Part shown: positions 24,210-32,601 of the stretch, piece after piece | Layout of the letters: every line of letters starts with the position of its first letter | Numbering within the stretch: the first letter of the stretch is position 1 | Assembly: GCF_032878975.1 (NCBI RefSeq) | Contig: NZ_CP043875.1 | Location: 496,001 to 560,000 of the forward strand | Direction of reading: 5' to 3' | Origin: Methanoplanus sp. FWC-SCC4 | GTDB taxonomy: Archaea > Halobacteriota > Methanomicrobia > Methanomicrobiales > Methanomicrobiaceae | DNA: 64,000 bases | Notes under the pieces: model-generated | Seen by the model: the letters and a program-made list of their open reading frames with translations, nothing else | What the model was told of the DNA's origin: nothing | Database searches by the model: none | Made by a program: the position numbers and the translations under genes

Positions 24210-24533
24210 TCAGTCCTCTTTTTCTTCAGGTACCGGATTTTTAAAAGTCATTGTATGAAGTTTAATCACACCATTGCATGAATTGCAGACATAAAAATCC
24301 TGAGTCCAGCAGGATGAGCATGCCCACCGCCCGCAGAGTGTGCACTGTTTGATCTCATTAAGTGGAAATGAATCATTGCACAGATCACAATAATATTTTG
24401 AAAAAGTAGAGGGATCTTTCTCAGGGAAATTTCCCTGTTTACGCATGGTTACAATATCCCCCCGAAGCCTTGAATACAAATTATCCCGCCTTTCTTTTTG
24501 CTCACTTGCCGGGAATCTGTTCTTCAAGAACAT
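24210..24533 (-). CDS. Small zinc-finger protein, last gene of the coiled-coil operon
   Basis: 107 residues. After a basic N-terminal helix region (about 1-45) come four C-x2-C pairs: YYCDLCND, QCTLCGRW, CSSCWT and YVCNSCNG. This treble-clef or FYVE/B-box-like layout can bind two zinc ions. The start at 24533 overlaps the end of the preceding coiled-coil gene by 32 bases, so translation is coupled. It probably mediates protein or nucleic-acid contacts for the operon products (inference). Family not recognised. Confidence 0.72.
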   Translation of the reverse strand: MFLKNRFPASEQKERRDNLYSRLRGDIVTMRKQGNFPEKDPSTFSKYYCDLCNDSFPLNEIKQCTLCGRWACSSCWTQDFYVCNSCNGVIKLHTMTFKNPVPEEKED

Positions 24534-24846
24534 TAAGACGCTCCTCCAGATTTGTCAGTTTTGCGTTCATGCTTTCTTTAAAATCCTTAAGGACGGCTGT
24601 TTTGCTTTCGTCTGCCAGAATCTGACTATTTTTATTATTGCAAAATGATCTGACCTGATATTTATCAGCCAGAGACCACTCGGAAACCATCTCCTCAAAA
24701 TGACGATCAAGGTACTCGTCAACGCGGCCCTCTATTGGCCGGCTGATTGACAATTCACTTGTAGACCCCTTGAAATAATAATACATGATGAATGCAATAA
24801 TTGCAATGAGGATAACAGCTGAAAGGAAAAATTCAAGCCATGTCAT
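24502..24846 (-). CDS. Membrane-anchored coiled-coil protein with EWxL motif
   Basis: 114 residues. An N-terminal membrane helix (about 5-25) is followed by the segment EYLDRHFEEMVSEWSL (about 44-59) and a C-terminal coiled coil (about 83-112) with leucine heptads. The Y-L-D...E-W-x-L segment recurs in the two preceding genes. The start overlaps the stop of the previous gene by 4 bases. Function unknown; it could be the membrane tether of a complex. Confidence 0.68.
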   Translation of the reverse strand: MTWLEFFLSAVILIAIIAFIMYYYFKGSTSELSISRPIEGRVDEYLDRHFEEMVSEWSLADKYQVRSFCNNKNSQILADESKTAVLKDFKESMNAKLTNLEERLNVLEEQIPGK

Positions 24847-25067
24847 TTTCTGACCTCTTTAATCTTTGAAAGCCTCTTTTCAAGAACATTCATTCTCTCA
24901 TAAGCTTCATCTTCAAACAATTTGATATCCCTGATGTCTTTTTCAACCGAATTAAGACGGATTATGAAATCTCCAAAGTCCTGTCCGGTTCCAAGATTCC
25001 ACTCATTAATAATATATTTCATCCGGCTGTCAATGTAGGTATTCATATAATCGTCAAAGCCGCTCAT
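24843..25067 (-). CDS. Small coiled-coil protein with EWxL motif
   Basis: 74 residues, soluble. The segment TYIDSRMKYIINEWNL (about 10-25) matches the motif in the flanking genes, followed by a coiled coil (about 38-70). It overlaps both neighbours by 4 bases. It appears to be a stripped-down paralog of the 25064-25381 product. No family recognised. Confidence 0.66.
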   Translation of the reverse strand: MSGFDDYMNTYIDSRMKYIINEWNLGTGQDFGDFIIRLNSVEKDIRDIKLFEDEAYERMNVLEKRLSKIKEVRK

Positions 25068-25381
25068 AATTCACCTTCTATCTCGCTTATTGCGGATTCG
25101 AGTGCCCTGGCCCTCTCTTCAATAATCGTCTTTTTGCTTTCAAGCATGCTGATTTCGCTGCTGACGCCATCAAGCCTGTGTTCAAGATGATCAAGAGTGC
25201 TTAAAGTCACCAGATCCCACTCAGAGATAAGTTCATTGAAATGCGAATCAAAATACCGGCCCATCTTCTTTTCCATAGAAGGCATAACTGAATTAATTCT
25301 TCCCGGTATCCCTGCAAGTGTCTCCGAGAAAGAATGTTTTTTTTCCTTCCCGGAAATATTTGTTTCATACATTTTAATCAC
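25064..25381 (-). CDS. Coiled-coil protein with EWxL motif
   Basis: 105 residues, soluble. It has RYFDSHFNELISEWDL (about 42-57), then a heptad-rich region to the C-terminus. The start is a GTG at 25381 overlapping the upstream stop by 4 bases; an ATG at 25372 is an alternative. The shared motif with the next two genes suggests tandem duplication within the operon. Function unknown. Confidence 0.66.
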   Translation of the reverse strand: MIKMYETNISGKEKKHSFSETLAGIPGRINSVMPSMEKKMGRYFDSHFNELISEWDLVTLSTLDHLEHRLDGVSSEISMLESKKTIIEERARALESAISEIEGEL

Positions 25382-25779
25382 CGGATTTTCCTTTCATCAT
25401 CTTTTATTTTCTCGATCATACGATCGAGTTTTGTGTTTTTGACCATGTTCTCAAGTTTTTGAATTCTCTTTTCTACAGTGCTTTGTTTGGCAAAGATCGT
25501 GGATTCAAGCTCGTTGTTTTCCTGGTCAATTTTGTTAATCTCTTCGAGACTTTCAGGAGATATCCGGAAAAAGGGCTGACATCTGCTTTTGTATTCAAGA
25601 GTCATCAGTTTAAGTTTCTCTTTTTCCAGATCAATTTCAGCAAGTCTTGGCGTCACTCTTCCTAACTGGATTTCCCTGATAATATAGTAGATAATGATAA
25701 GTCCGATAAAAAGCAGAACAACCCACATCAAAGACTGAAACCACTGCCACCACTCCGGGTATAAAGACTCTATGGCCAT
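25378..25779 (-). CDS. Membrane-anchored coiled-coil protein
   Basis: 133 residues. A tryptophan-rich N-terminus (PEWWQWFQSLMW) leads into one membrane helix (about 17-35), then a long charged coiled coil to the C-terminus. It lacks the EWxL motif of the next three genes, but its topology matches the 24502-24846 protein. It is the second gene of the operon, 15 bases after the barrel protein gene. No family recognised. Confidence 0.67.
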   Translation of the reverse strand: MAIESLYPEWWQWFQSLMWVVLLFIGLIIIYYIIREIQLGRVTPRLAEIDLEKEKLKLMTLEYKSRCQPFFRISPESLEEINKIDQENNELESTIFAKQSTVEKRIQKLENMVKNTKLDRMIEKIKDDERKIR

Positions 25780-25794
25780 TGTATCTAGTCTCCT

Positions 25795-26238
25795 TCAGAG
25801 TTCATCCTCCTTTTTGCCGGGCATTATTTTTTCACCGATTTCTTTCATCCCTTTCTCAATAGTTGCCCCCGCTTTAGATGTCTCTTCTTTAATGGTTTTC
25901 CCTGTATTGCCTGCTTTTATTCCAATCACTTCTGTGAAAGGAATCTTTCGTTTAATTATGACAGTATCTCCTTCAAGAGCACCAAGACGGGCAATGTCTT
26001 CAGGACTCATCCTTATGACATCCGTTTTGACCATACTGTCGGCAAACACAGAAACAACAATTGGTTTTGATTTTTCCTCTTCACCAGTAACAGCTTTCAT
26101 TACTTCGAGATTCTCCCCCACTTTAACCTCTAAATCTGGCAATAATGATTCATGGACGCGTACTCGTCCGCTGCTGGGGAAGGATCTTGTTTCGATTTTT
26201 AACTCAATCCCTTCCATAATAGAGGGTGAAATGGGCAT
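25795..26238 (-). CDS. CDC48-N/double-psi-barrel-like small protein
   Basis: 147 residues from the ATG at 26238, chosen for its distance from a TATA box near 26275; TTG 26268 and ATG 26217 are alternatives. Two half-barrel-like units are visible: GRVRVHESLLPDLEVKVGEN and, later, IRMSPEDIARLGALEGDTV. The 'position then G-x-x-x-G-D' pattern resembles the double-psi beta-barrel of CDC48/VAT N-domains, which bind substrates or adaptors. The C-terminal 35 residues form a charged amphipathic helix. It is the first gene of the six-gene operon. The fold call is by pattern only. Confidence 0.62.
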   Translation of the reverse strand: MPISPSIMEGIELKIETRSFPSSGRVRVHESLLPDLEVKVGENLEVMKAVTGEEEKSKPIVVSVFADSMVKTDVIRMSPEDIARLGALEGDTVIIKRKIPFTEVIGIKAGNTGKTIKEETSKAGATIEKGMKEIGEKIMPGKKEDEL

Positions 26239-26269
26239 TATAGTATTTAGATATTGTGTGAATTCCAAG

Positions 26270-26285
26270 TATAATTTAAAAATAG
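26270..26285 (-). promoter_or_regulatory. TATA box of the coiled-coil operon
   Basis: The minus strand reads TTTTTAAATTATA about 35-45 bases before the ATG at 26238. This would give a short leader and supports that start over the further upstream TTG. Confidence 0.4.
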
Positions 26286-26384
26286 TATAAATATTAAATA
26301 TAAGTGTTGTTATGATGAAAAGAGAAGATAATCATCTTGTTTTCATCAGAAATTCAGATAGATCTTTTTTTATGATAAATCCGT

Positions 26385-27542
26385 TCATTTCAGTATATTT
26401 CTGCGCATTAAAGCCATTACGCCCGGTTTTTTATTTCTTCTGATTCTTGACTGCACAGGGGATATTCCTGCGCCTGGTTCCTCAAACATTTCCTTATTCA
26501 GCCTTTCATTAATTTCATCAAAAATTTTGTTGTAGGCAGCGCAGTGAGGATCGACTGCTTTAATCTCTCCATTTGTTGGTGCAATTGCGTTATACGGGCA
26601 TCCTCCGCGGCAATAATTAATATGTGGACATTCCCCGCACTCTTTGTCAACAAAGGATTTGAATCCTGTCATCAGTTTTCCTGCATCAGAATTCATTAAA
26701 TCATCGATTGAGGGTTTTTCATATACATTTCCCATGACAAACTTTGGCATCCCGACAAAACGGTAGCACGGGTAGATATTTCCGTCAGGTCCCACTGCGA
26801 ATGTGCTTCCCATACAGTCTGCAAAAGTGCAGACACTTCCATTCCTTGTAAAAACACATCTGCACAGGTCGTTGACATTCATTATTTCAAGATCATTTAT
26901 ATGCTCAAGAGATTTGTCAAGAAGATATATGAGCAGTTCACCGTATTTTTCAGGAGATAAAGCCCATTTGTCAGGATTATTGTCACGCAGAGAGGGAAGT
27001 GCCGGGTGAAGTTTTAAGGTAAGACCGTTTTCAAGGAAAAAATTCAGGATTTCATCTTTTGATTCCACTGACTGACCGGTGAATGTGCATATGAATCTTA
27101 CATTCAGGCCGTTTTCCTTTGCAATTTTCCAGCCTTCCATTGTCTTTTCAAAGTAACCTTCTCCTCTTTGCGAATCATTAATCTCTTTTGGCCCGTCTAT
27201 ACTTGAACCAATTGGAATTTTATATTCAGCAAGGATTTTTGCAATTTCAGGTGTTAAAAGCCAGAGGTTTGACTGGAGTGCAAAGTCGGGCGTTAAATGG
27301 GTAAGTTCTTTTGAGAGTATCGGTAGTGCCTCTCTGTAAAATTCAGGACCTGCAAGAAGAGGTTCTCCTCCATGAAATGTGAATGTGACGGGGATGTCCT
27401 TTAAATCTTTAAGCCATTCTGCAATTGCCCTGACGGTATCAATAGTCATTACCGGTGAATTTTCATCTGAACTCCAACAGTAACTGCAGTTGCACGGGCA
27501 GCCGAGAGTAGGTATAATCATGACATGGAAGGGATTTTTCAT
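26385..27542 (-). CDS. Radical SAM/SPASM enzyme, predicted peptide-modifying
   Basis: 385 residues. The radical SAM cluster motif C15-x3-C19-x2-C22 (GCPCNCSYCW) is followed by HGGEPLLAG and SSIDGP. The C-terminal SPASM-type cysteines run from VCTFADCMG and PCYRFVG to CGECPHINYCRGGCPYNA. SPASM proteins use auxiliary [4Fe-4S] clusters, often to modify ribosomal peptides or as sulfatase-maturase-like enzymes. I believe it belongs to a methanogen-restricted family (Mhun_1560-like, TIGR04083). No obvious precursor peptide was found next to it. A hydrophobic-basic C-terminal tail follows the SPASM domain. Confidence 0.85.
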   Translation of the reverse strand: MKNPFHVMIIPTLGCPCNCSYCWSSDENSPVMTIDTVRAIAEWLKDLKDIPVTFTFHGGEPLLAGPEFYREALPILSKELTHLTPDFALQSNLWLLTPEIAKILAEYKIPIGSSIDGPKEINDSQRGEGYFEKTMEGWKIAKENGLNVRFICTFTGQSVESKDEILNFFLENGLTLKLHPALPSLRDNNPDKWALSPEKYGELLIYLLDKSLEHINDLEIMNVNDLCRCVFTRNGSVCTFADCMGSTFAVGPDGNIYPCYRFVGMPKFVMGNVYEKPSIDDLMNSDAGKLMTGFKSFVDKECGECPHINYCRGGCPYNAIAPTNGEIKAVDPHCAAYNKIFDEINERLNKEMFEEPGAGISPVQSRIRRNKKPGVMALMRRNILK

Positions 27543-27617
27543 AATAAATTTACTGTTTTGCTTAAGTTTATTTTTGCTGTTTTATGTCCGGAAATATTTC
27601 ACAAATATTATTTTAAA

Positions 27618-27640
27618 AGATATTTAAACAAAAAATATCT
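27618..27640. terminator. Inverted repeat between MFS and radical SAM genes
   Basis: AGATATTT and AAATATCT, exact complements with a 7-base loop, lie just past the stop of the MFS gene (minus strand). A second weaker repeat, AAATCT/AGATTT, is adjacent. Likely the end of the MFS transcript. Confidence 0.4.
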
Positions 27641-27654
27641 AAATCTCTTTTCTT

Positions 27655-29148
27655 TTAGATTTTAAATGTAGAATCATCTTCCCCGTTTTTTGAAGAAAGA
27701 TAATCCGGGTGAATCTCCTGCCTGGAAATAACTGCCAGAATCAGAACAATTATTCCAATAATAAACGAAGCAAAGAAAGCCAGATCAAAACCGGCTGTCA
27801 AAACTTCCAGTTTCATACTGGCAGGTGTATCCTGTACAATTCCTCTGTGTGAGGCTATAGTCAGAATACCCTGGACAAATATCAGGTTGGATATTGCGAT
27901 CCCGATTGTCATCGGTGCAAACCTTTCAAGACTTGTTAAACTCGAAACCATCCCCTGATATTTCCTGGAAACAGAGTTCATTATCATATTGGATGCCGGA
28001 GTGATTATCAATCCAAGACCAAAACCGATTACCAGGAGACACATAATTACAAAACTCATCGTTGAGTCAACACGCAGAAGGGTTGTCATGAAATAACCTG
28101 CTGAAATTATAATACCGGCTGCAATACAAAGAACTCTGCAACCGGTTTTGTTGATTAACATTCCTGCAATAATTCCGGACACCATCATTGCAAATGATAG
28201 AGACGTGAGTATCAGTCCGGCGGTTGATGTATCAAATCCCTGTACATACTGAAGATAGAAGGGAAGGAGATAGTTGATTCCGGCAAAACTGAAGAAAACA
28301 AGGGCCATCATCATATTGGTGAAGATGAAGTTTCTGTTTTTGAAAAGTCTAATGTCAAGGAGGGGTTCCGCCGTTTTTAGTTCATGCCATACAAAGTATC
28401 CGAGAGAGAATACAGCCAGAACTGCTGATAAGAGGATAACTGGTGAAGTCCATCCAAGAGCCTGTCCTTCCGATACTGCAAAAAGCAGTGTTGCAAGTCC
28501 GATGAAAATAAAAGCCGCTCCTCCTTTGTCAAAGCCTTTGAGTTTTCCTGTTTTGACCGTCGACGGAATTACCCTGGCACCGAGGAACAGTGCAACCACT
28601 CCGACAGGCACATTTATGTAAAATATCCAGTGCCATGATAAATACTGGGTTAGCAGTCCTCCGATTGTCGGTCCGATCGCTGTTCCAAGAGCTGCGACGG
28701 TCATTATGATTCCCATTGCTTTTCCTTTCTGATCCATTGGAATAAATGCAGTTATCATTGCAGGTGCAATAGCTGTAATCATTGCTCCTCCAACTGCCTG
28801 CAATACTCTTGAACCTACAAGAGAGGAAAAAGAATTCAGGATTTCAGGTATGAAACCGCATGCAAAAGAACCTGTGGTAAATATGATGAATCCTGATAAA
28901 AATACTCTTTTGAATCCGATAACATCGGAAATTTTTCCAAATATCAGCACACATCCTGCCATTACAAGAAGGTAGGAAGTGGCAACCCAGCTCACTGTTC
29001 CCGAGGATATGTCAAAAGCCTCCGAAATGGTTGGCAAAGCAATATTTACAATTGTCCCGTCAAGAGAAGACATGAAAGCCGCCATTGAAATGGCAATAAT
29101 TAATAGTAAAAATCCCGAATTAGAAGAGTTGTCTTCTGAAGAACTCAT
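27655..29148 (-). CDS. MFS drug/solute exporter, DHA2 (14-helix) family
   Basis: 497 residues with about 14 membrane helices. Motif A-type signatures: SSLDGTIVNIALPTI in the first helix (the DHA2/EmrB hallmark), GKISDVIGFKRVFLSG after helix 2, and GPTIGGLLTQYLSWHWIFYINVPVG in helix 5 with its following loop. Members export drugs, dyes or fatty acids using the proton gradient. It is divergent from a PadR regulator gene 250 bases away, a common regulator/transporter arrangement, though the PadR gene has its own HAAS partner. Confidence 0.92.
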   Translation of the reverse strand: MSSSEDNSSNSGFLLLIIAISMAAFMSSLDGTIVNIALPTISEAFDISSGTVSWVATSYLLVMAGCVLIFGKISDVIGFKRVFLSGFIIFTTGSFACGFIPEILNSFSSLVGSRVLQAVGGAMITAIAPAMITAFIPMDQKGKAMGIIMTVAALGTAIGPTIGGLLTQYLSWHWIFYINVPVGVVALFLGARVIPSTVKTGKLKGFDKGGAAFIFIGLATLLFAVSEGQALGWTSPVILLSAVLAVFSLGYFVWHELKTAEPLLDIRLFKNRNFIFTNMMMALVFFSFAGINYLLPFYLQYVQGFDTSTAGLILTSLSFAMMVSGIIAGMLINKTGCRVLCIAAGIIISAGYFMTTLLRVDSTMSFVIMCLLVIGFGLGLIITPASNMIMNSVSRKYQGMVSSLTSLERFAPMTIGIAISNLIFVQGILTIASHRGIVQDTPASMKLEVLTAGFDLAFFASFIIGIIVLILAVISRQEIHPDYLSSKNGEDDSTFKI

Positions 29149-29325
29149 ATAAATTAGTGGTTATGCTCATTTTATTATTTTTCGTTTTATTTTGAGTTTT
29201 TCATTTTTTAAGAAGATCACTTTGCTTATCCCAGTTTTTGATATTGCATTAGCATTTATGATATAATTTTTAAGTACCTGCTATCCTCTGATAGCGAAGT
29301 ATTTTATAAGGGTGTGATTAATATT

Positions 29326-29347
29326 TAGTATCGTGCATAACACAGTA
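29326..29347. promoter_or_regulatory. Probable PadR operator, cassette one
   Basis: The 22-base site read on the minus strand begins TACTGTGTTATGCA and ends TACTA. It matches the site at 33603-33624 before the second PadR gene at 15 of 22 positions, with nearly all differences being transitions. It lies 54 bases before the padR ATG at 29401. Confidence 0.45.
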
Positions 29348-29400
29348 ATGTTTAATGATTAGATAAGCCTGTGGTATGAATTATATGATGGAATTTGAAA

Positions 29401-29745
29401 ATGAACATCCAGTTTAAAAAAGGGGTTCTCGATTTATGCGTCCTGTCACTCCTTTCAAAAAAAGAGTGCTATGGTTACGAAATTGTGCAGGTGATCTCAG
29501 ATGCTGTGGAGATTTCGGAAGGTACTATTTACCCTTTATTAAGGCGCCTGAAAAAGGATGGATACCTCGAAACATACATACTGGAGTCAACCGGAGGTCC
29601 GCCCCGGAAATATTACTCCATTACTGAAAAAGGTCGTGAGATGGAACAGAATCTTAGAAAAGAATGGTTTTCATTTGTTAGCAATGTCAACCTGTACCTC
29701 TGTGAGGATCAGAACAATAAAACCCCTTATCCTGAGGAGAGATGA
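29401..29745 (+). CDS. PadR-family transcriptional regulator (cassette one)
   Basis: 114 residues from the ATG at 29401 (a TTG two codons earlier is less likely). The PadR winged helix shows as [20 protein letters not shown], the recognition-helix region [20 protein letters not shown] and the wing [14 protein letters not shown], with a short C-terminal dimerisation helix. PadR proteins usually repress genes in response to small hydrophobic compounds. It is followed 5 bases later by a HAAS-type membrane protein, an arrangement repeated at 33635-35194. Confidence 0.92.
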   Translation: MNIQFKKGVLDLCVLSLLSKKECYGYEIVQVISDAVEISEGTIYPLLRRLKKDGYLETYILESTGGPPRKYYSITEKGREMEQNLRKEWFSFVSNVNLYLCEDQNNKTPYPEER

Positions 29746-29750
29746 AATAA

Positions 29751-30347
29751 ATGGAAAAATATGAATTTTTTGAAATATTGAAAGAAAACCTTGCCAGACT
29801 TCCTGTTAATGAAGTGCAGGAGATTGTTTCGGATTATGAGGAACACTTTGCTTTTGGATTAGAGGCAGGCAGACCTGAAGAAGAAATTTGTGAAGCGCTG
29901 GGAAATCCGGCAGATATCGGAAAAAATCTTGTTGCTGTTTCATATATTGATGCAGCAGAAAGAAGTGGTTCTTTAAAGTCCCTTTTCTGTGCAGGAGTTG
30001 CGGCGGTTGGTCTTGGTTTTTTTAATATTCTTTTTGCCCTTGCTCCGGTAGTAGTTTTTGCCGGGATAATTCTTTCAATATTTATGATAGGAATTTCATT
30101 TGTTCTTGCAGGAGGAATTGTTGTGTTTTTCACTGTACTTCCTGAAGCCATTCCCCCTGGTGCCACAGTTTCTCTTCCGTTCAATACTTTCTTTGCCAAT
30201 ATTGCAGCATCAGTTGGTTTTATGGCAGGAGGTATCCTGATAACCATGTGCGGAATTTACGTGACAAGATTTTTTGTAAGAATCATGGCCCGATATTTTA
30301 GAATGAATGCTTCAATCATTAAGGGGGCCTACAAAAATGATTTTTGA
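29751..30347 (+). CDS. HAAS/DUF1700-type membrane protein
   Basis: 198 residues. The N-terminal helical domain (about 1-60) has YEEHFAFGLEAGRPEEEICEALGNP, the HAAS/DUF1700 pattern. It is followed by four membrane helices (about 80-100, 103-125, 143-165, 168-190). PadR plus HAAS pairs are common in bacteria and archaea; the HAAS protein is thought to work with the regulator as a membrane signalling partner (inference). A small membrane ORF overlaps its end. Confidence 0.85.
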   Translation: MEKYEFFEILKENLARLPVNEVQEIVSDYEEHFAFGLEAGRPEEEICEALGNPADIGKNLVAVSYIDAAERSGSLKSLFCAGVAAVGLGFFNILFALAPVVVFAGIILSIFMIGISFVLAGGIVVFFTVLPEAIPPGATVSLPFNTFFANIAASVGFMAGGILITMCGIYVTRFFVRIMARYFRMNASIIKGAYKNDF

Positions 30348-30459
30348 TTTTAGTAATATTGAGCCTGATCCGTTAGTGAGGAAATTAGTATTCAATATAT
30401 TTGTTTTAATGCTTGTTTCATTCGGAGCAGGTATAATTTTTAATTATTTTCAAATATGA
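30337..30459 (+). CDS. 40-residue membrane peptide overlapping the HAAS gene
   Basis: Starts with ATG at 30337 inside the last codons of the preceding gene, with an AGGGGG ribosome-binding site 8-11 bases upstream. It reads MIFDFSNIEPDPLVRKLV, then a hydrophobic helix NIFVLMLVSFGAGIIFNYF. It looks like a co-translated small membrane component of the PadR/HAAS cassette. Support is only the ribosome-binding site, the overlap and the single clean helix. Confidence 0.5.
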   Translation: MIFDFSNIEPDPLVRKLVFNIFVLMLVSFGAGIIFNYFQI

Positions 30460-30474
30460 ATATATCCTATTTTT

Positions 30475-30843
30475 TCACAGTATACAATCCCTGCAGTTTT
30501 GTTCACCGCATTCAATATTGTCAATTTTCCATTTAAGCGCCCATTTTTTTATTGATTTTATGATTTCAACAATTTCAAGTCCGCTTTGTGTTAGTGCATA
30601 CTCTGTTTTGACAGGGAATGATTCTGTGATAACTTTTTTTTCTACCAGGCCTTCATCTTCAAGTTCCTTTAATCTCTGTGAAAGAACTTTGGGTGTAATT
30701 CCATTCAGAGAGCTCTTTAAATCTGAAAACCGTTTTACGCACCCTTTACCTTTGTAAAGTTCAAGGATTATTAGAAGTGACCATTTTTTTGTAAGATATT
30801 TTACTGTTTTGTTTACTGTGCATTCTTCATCCATAGTATACAT
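30475..30843 (-). CDS. HxlR-family transcriptional regulator
   Basis: 122 residues. The HxlR winged helix is clear: TKKWSLLIILELYKGKG, RFSDLKSSLNGITPKVLSQR (recognition helix) and LEDEGLVEKKVITESFPVKTEYALTQ. A C-terminal ECGEQNCRDC with three cysteines could sense redox or bind metal. It is divergent from the hybrid-cluster protein gene across an operator with four half-sites, so it probably regulates hcp and itself. Start at 30843, or the ATG three codons later. Confidence 0.9.
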   Translation of the reverse strand: MYTMDEECTVNKTVKYLTKKWSLLIILELYKGKGCVKRFSDLKSSLNGITPKVLSQRLKELEDEGLVEKKVITESFPVKTEYALTQSGLEIVEIIKSIKKWALKWKIDNIECGEQNCRDCIL

Positions 30844-30867
30844 TCAGAAACTTTTCACTATTTATAA

Positions 30868-30908
30868 TTTAGTATCTTAATGATACTTTGTATCTTTTAG
30901 ATACTAAA
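30868..30908. promoter_or_regulatory. HxlR/hcp operator with nested inverted repeats
   Basis: TTTAGTATC (30868-30876) and GATACTAAA (30900-30908) form an outer perfect repeat. Within them lie two more GATAC/GTATC half-sites, so the stretch reads as two tandem palindromes, each GTATC-N5-GATAC. It overlaps the hcp promoter and lies 25 bases from the hxlR start. Confidence 0.65.
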
Positions 30909-30925
30909 ATTGTGAGTTGAAAGAA

Positions 30926-32587
30926 ATGTATTGTTTCCAGTGTGAAGAGGCAGCGAAAGGATGTGGCTGCACAGTAAAAGGTGTCTGTGGCAAGGATGAA
31001 CAGACAGCAGAATTGCAGGATGTTTTAATATATATTCTCAAGGGAATATCCAAAAGAAACATAAAGGCAATTGCAAATGGAAAAGGCAACAAAGATGCCG
31101 GAATATTTATTGCCGAATCATTATTCGCAACACTTACAAATGTGAATTTTGACAAAGAGCGGTTTAGAGAACTTATAAATGAAGGAATTTTAATTCGTGA
31201 TTCAATCCCTCCGGCAGATGAAATTGAACATGATGCATGTACCTGGCTGCCTCAAAGTGACGAGGATATAAAGTCAAAAGCAGGTATGGTAAGTGTACTC
31301 GCAACAGAAAACGAAGATGTAAGATCACTTCGCGAACTCCTTGTGTACGGGCTGAAAGGAGTCGGGGCCTATTATTACCATGCAGCAATTCTGGGGTATG
31401 AAGATGAAGAGATAACAACTTTCATTCAGGAGGCACTCGCATCAACGCTAAATGATTTAACTGTCGAAGAAATGGTTGCAAATGTTTTGAAGTGCGGTGA
31501 AATCGGAGTGAAGACTCTTGCACTTCTTGACACTGCCAACACTACTGCGTATGGAAATCCTGAGATAACAAAAGTATCAACCAAACCAAAAAACCGCCCG
31601 GGAATTCTGGTTACAGGGCATGACTTAAAAGACCTCGAAGAACTGCTTCTTCAGTCTGTTGGCAGCGGTGTGGATATCTATACCCATGGTGAGATGCTTC
31701 CCGCACATGCATATCCTGCCTTTAAAAAGTACGATCATCTTATCGGAAACTACGGCGGATCATGGCCTTTTCAGAAAGAAGAATTTGAAAGTTTCAACGG
31801 CCCTGTGCTTGTTACAACAAACTGTCTTGTTCCTCCGAAGGATTCATACAGTGACAAGGTATATACAACCGGTCCGGTCGGTTTCTCAGGTCTGAGGCAT
31901 ATTGGAACATCGGAAAACGGAGGGAAGGACTTCTCCTTAATAATTGAGCATGCCAAAAAGTGTCAGCCTCCAAAGGACCTTAACTTAAAAGATGAGGGTT
32001 TTATCAAAGGACTGTTCAGGAAAAAGGATGAGGGCGAAAAAGATCTTATTACAGGATGTGCCCATGAGGCTGTTTTGTCTATCGTCGATAAAGTTGTGGA
32101 TGCCGTCAAAGCCGGATCAATTAAAAGATTTGTAGTAATGGCCGGGTGTGATGGAAGACACAGTGAAAGGGATTATTATTCCGATTTTGCAAAGGCTCTC
32201 CCCAAAGATACTGTCATCCTGACAGCAGGCTGTGCCAAATACAGATACAACAGCCTTCCTCTTGGGGACATAGAGGGAATCCCCCGTGTTATTGATGCCG
32301 GACAGTGTAATGACAGCTATTCACTTGTTGTAATAGCAATGGCACTTGCAAAAGCCTTTGATGTTGAGTTGAACGATCTTCCGATATCATACAATATCGC
32401 ATGGTATGAACAAAAAGCGGTACTTGTTCTTCTCTCACTGCTTCATCTTGGAATAAAGGACATTACTCTTGGACCTCGTCTTCCTGCCTTTGTCTCCCCT
32501 GGTGTTTTGAAGGTCCTTGTAGAGAATTTTGGAATCCGTAAAAATTCAACCGTGGAAGAAGATCTTAAGCTGATGGTTCCTGAATAA
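30926..32587 (+). CDS. hcp: Hybrid-cluster protein (hydroxylamine reductase)
   Basis: 553 residues from the ATG at 30926, which gives the usual MYCFQCEEA start; the TTG nine bases upstream is less likely. N-terminal cysteines (C3, C6, C15, C21) bind the cubane cluster. The hybrid-cluster ligands are visible in order: [13 protein letters not shown] (His, Glu), [35 protein letters not shown] and NIAWYEQKA (Glu). Hcp reduces hydroxylamine in vitro and acts as a nitric oxide reductase/nitrosylase in nitrosative stress. Controlled probably by the divergent HxlR regulator. Confidence 0.95.
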   Translation: MYCFQCEEAAKGCGCTVKGVCGKDEQTAELQDVLIYILKGISKRNIKAIANGKGNKDAGIFIAESLFATLTNVNFDKERFRELINEGILIRDSIPPADEIEHDACTWLPQSDEDIKSKAGMVSVLATENEDVRSLRELLVYGLKGVGAYYYHAAILGYEDEEITTFIQEALASTLNDLTVEEMVANVLKCGEIGVKTLALLDTANTTAYGNPEITKVSTKPKNRPGILVTGHDLKDLEELLLQSVGSGVDIYTHGEMLPAHAYPAFKKYDHLIGNYGGSWPFQKEEFESFNGPVLVTTNCLVPPKDSYSDKVYTTGPVGFSGLRHIGTSENGGKDFSLIIEHAKKCQPPKDLNLKDEGFIKGLFRKKDEGEKDLITGCAHEAVLSIVDKVVDAVKAGSIKRFVVMAGCDGRHSERDYYSDFAKALPKDTVILTAGCAKYRYNSLPLGDIEGIPRVIDAGQCNDSYSLVVIAMALAKAFDVELNDLPISYNIAWYEQKAVLVLLSLLHLGIKDITLGPRLPAFVSPGVLKVLVENFGIRKNSTVEEDLKLMVPE

Positions 32588-32601
32588 ATACAAACATAAT
32601 A

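Noticed and set aside
26312-26443. Plus-strand 43-codon frame beside the radical SAM gene, possible substrate peptide
   Set aside because: Half of it is antisense to the radical SAM gene; no Cys pattern or leader-like sequence.
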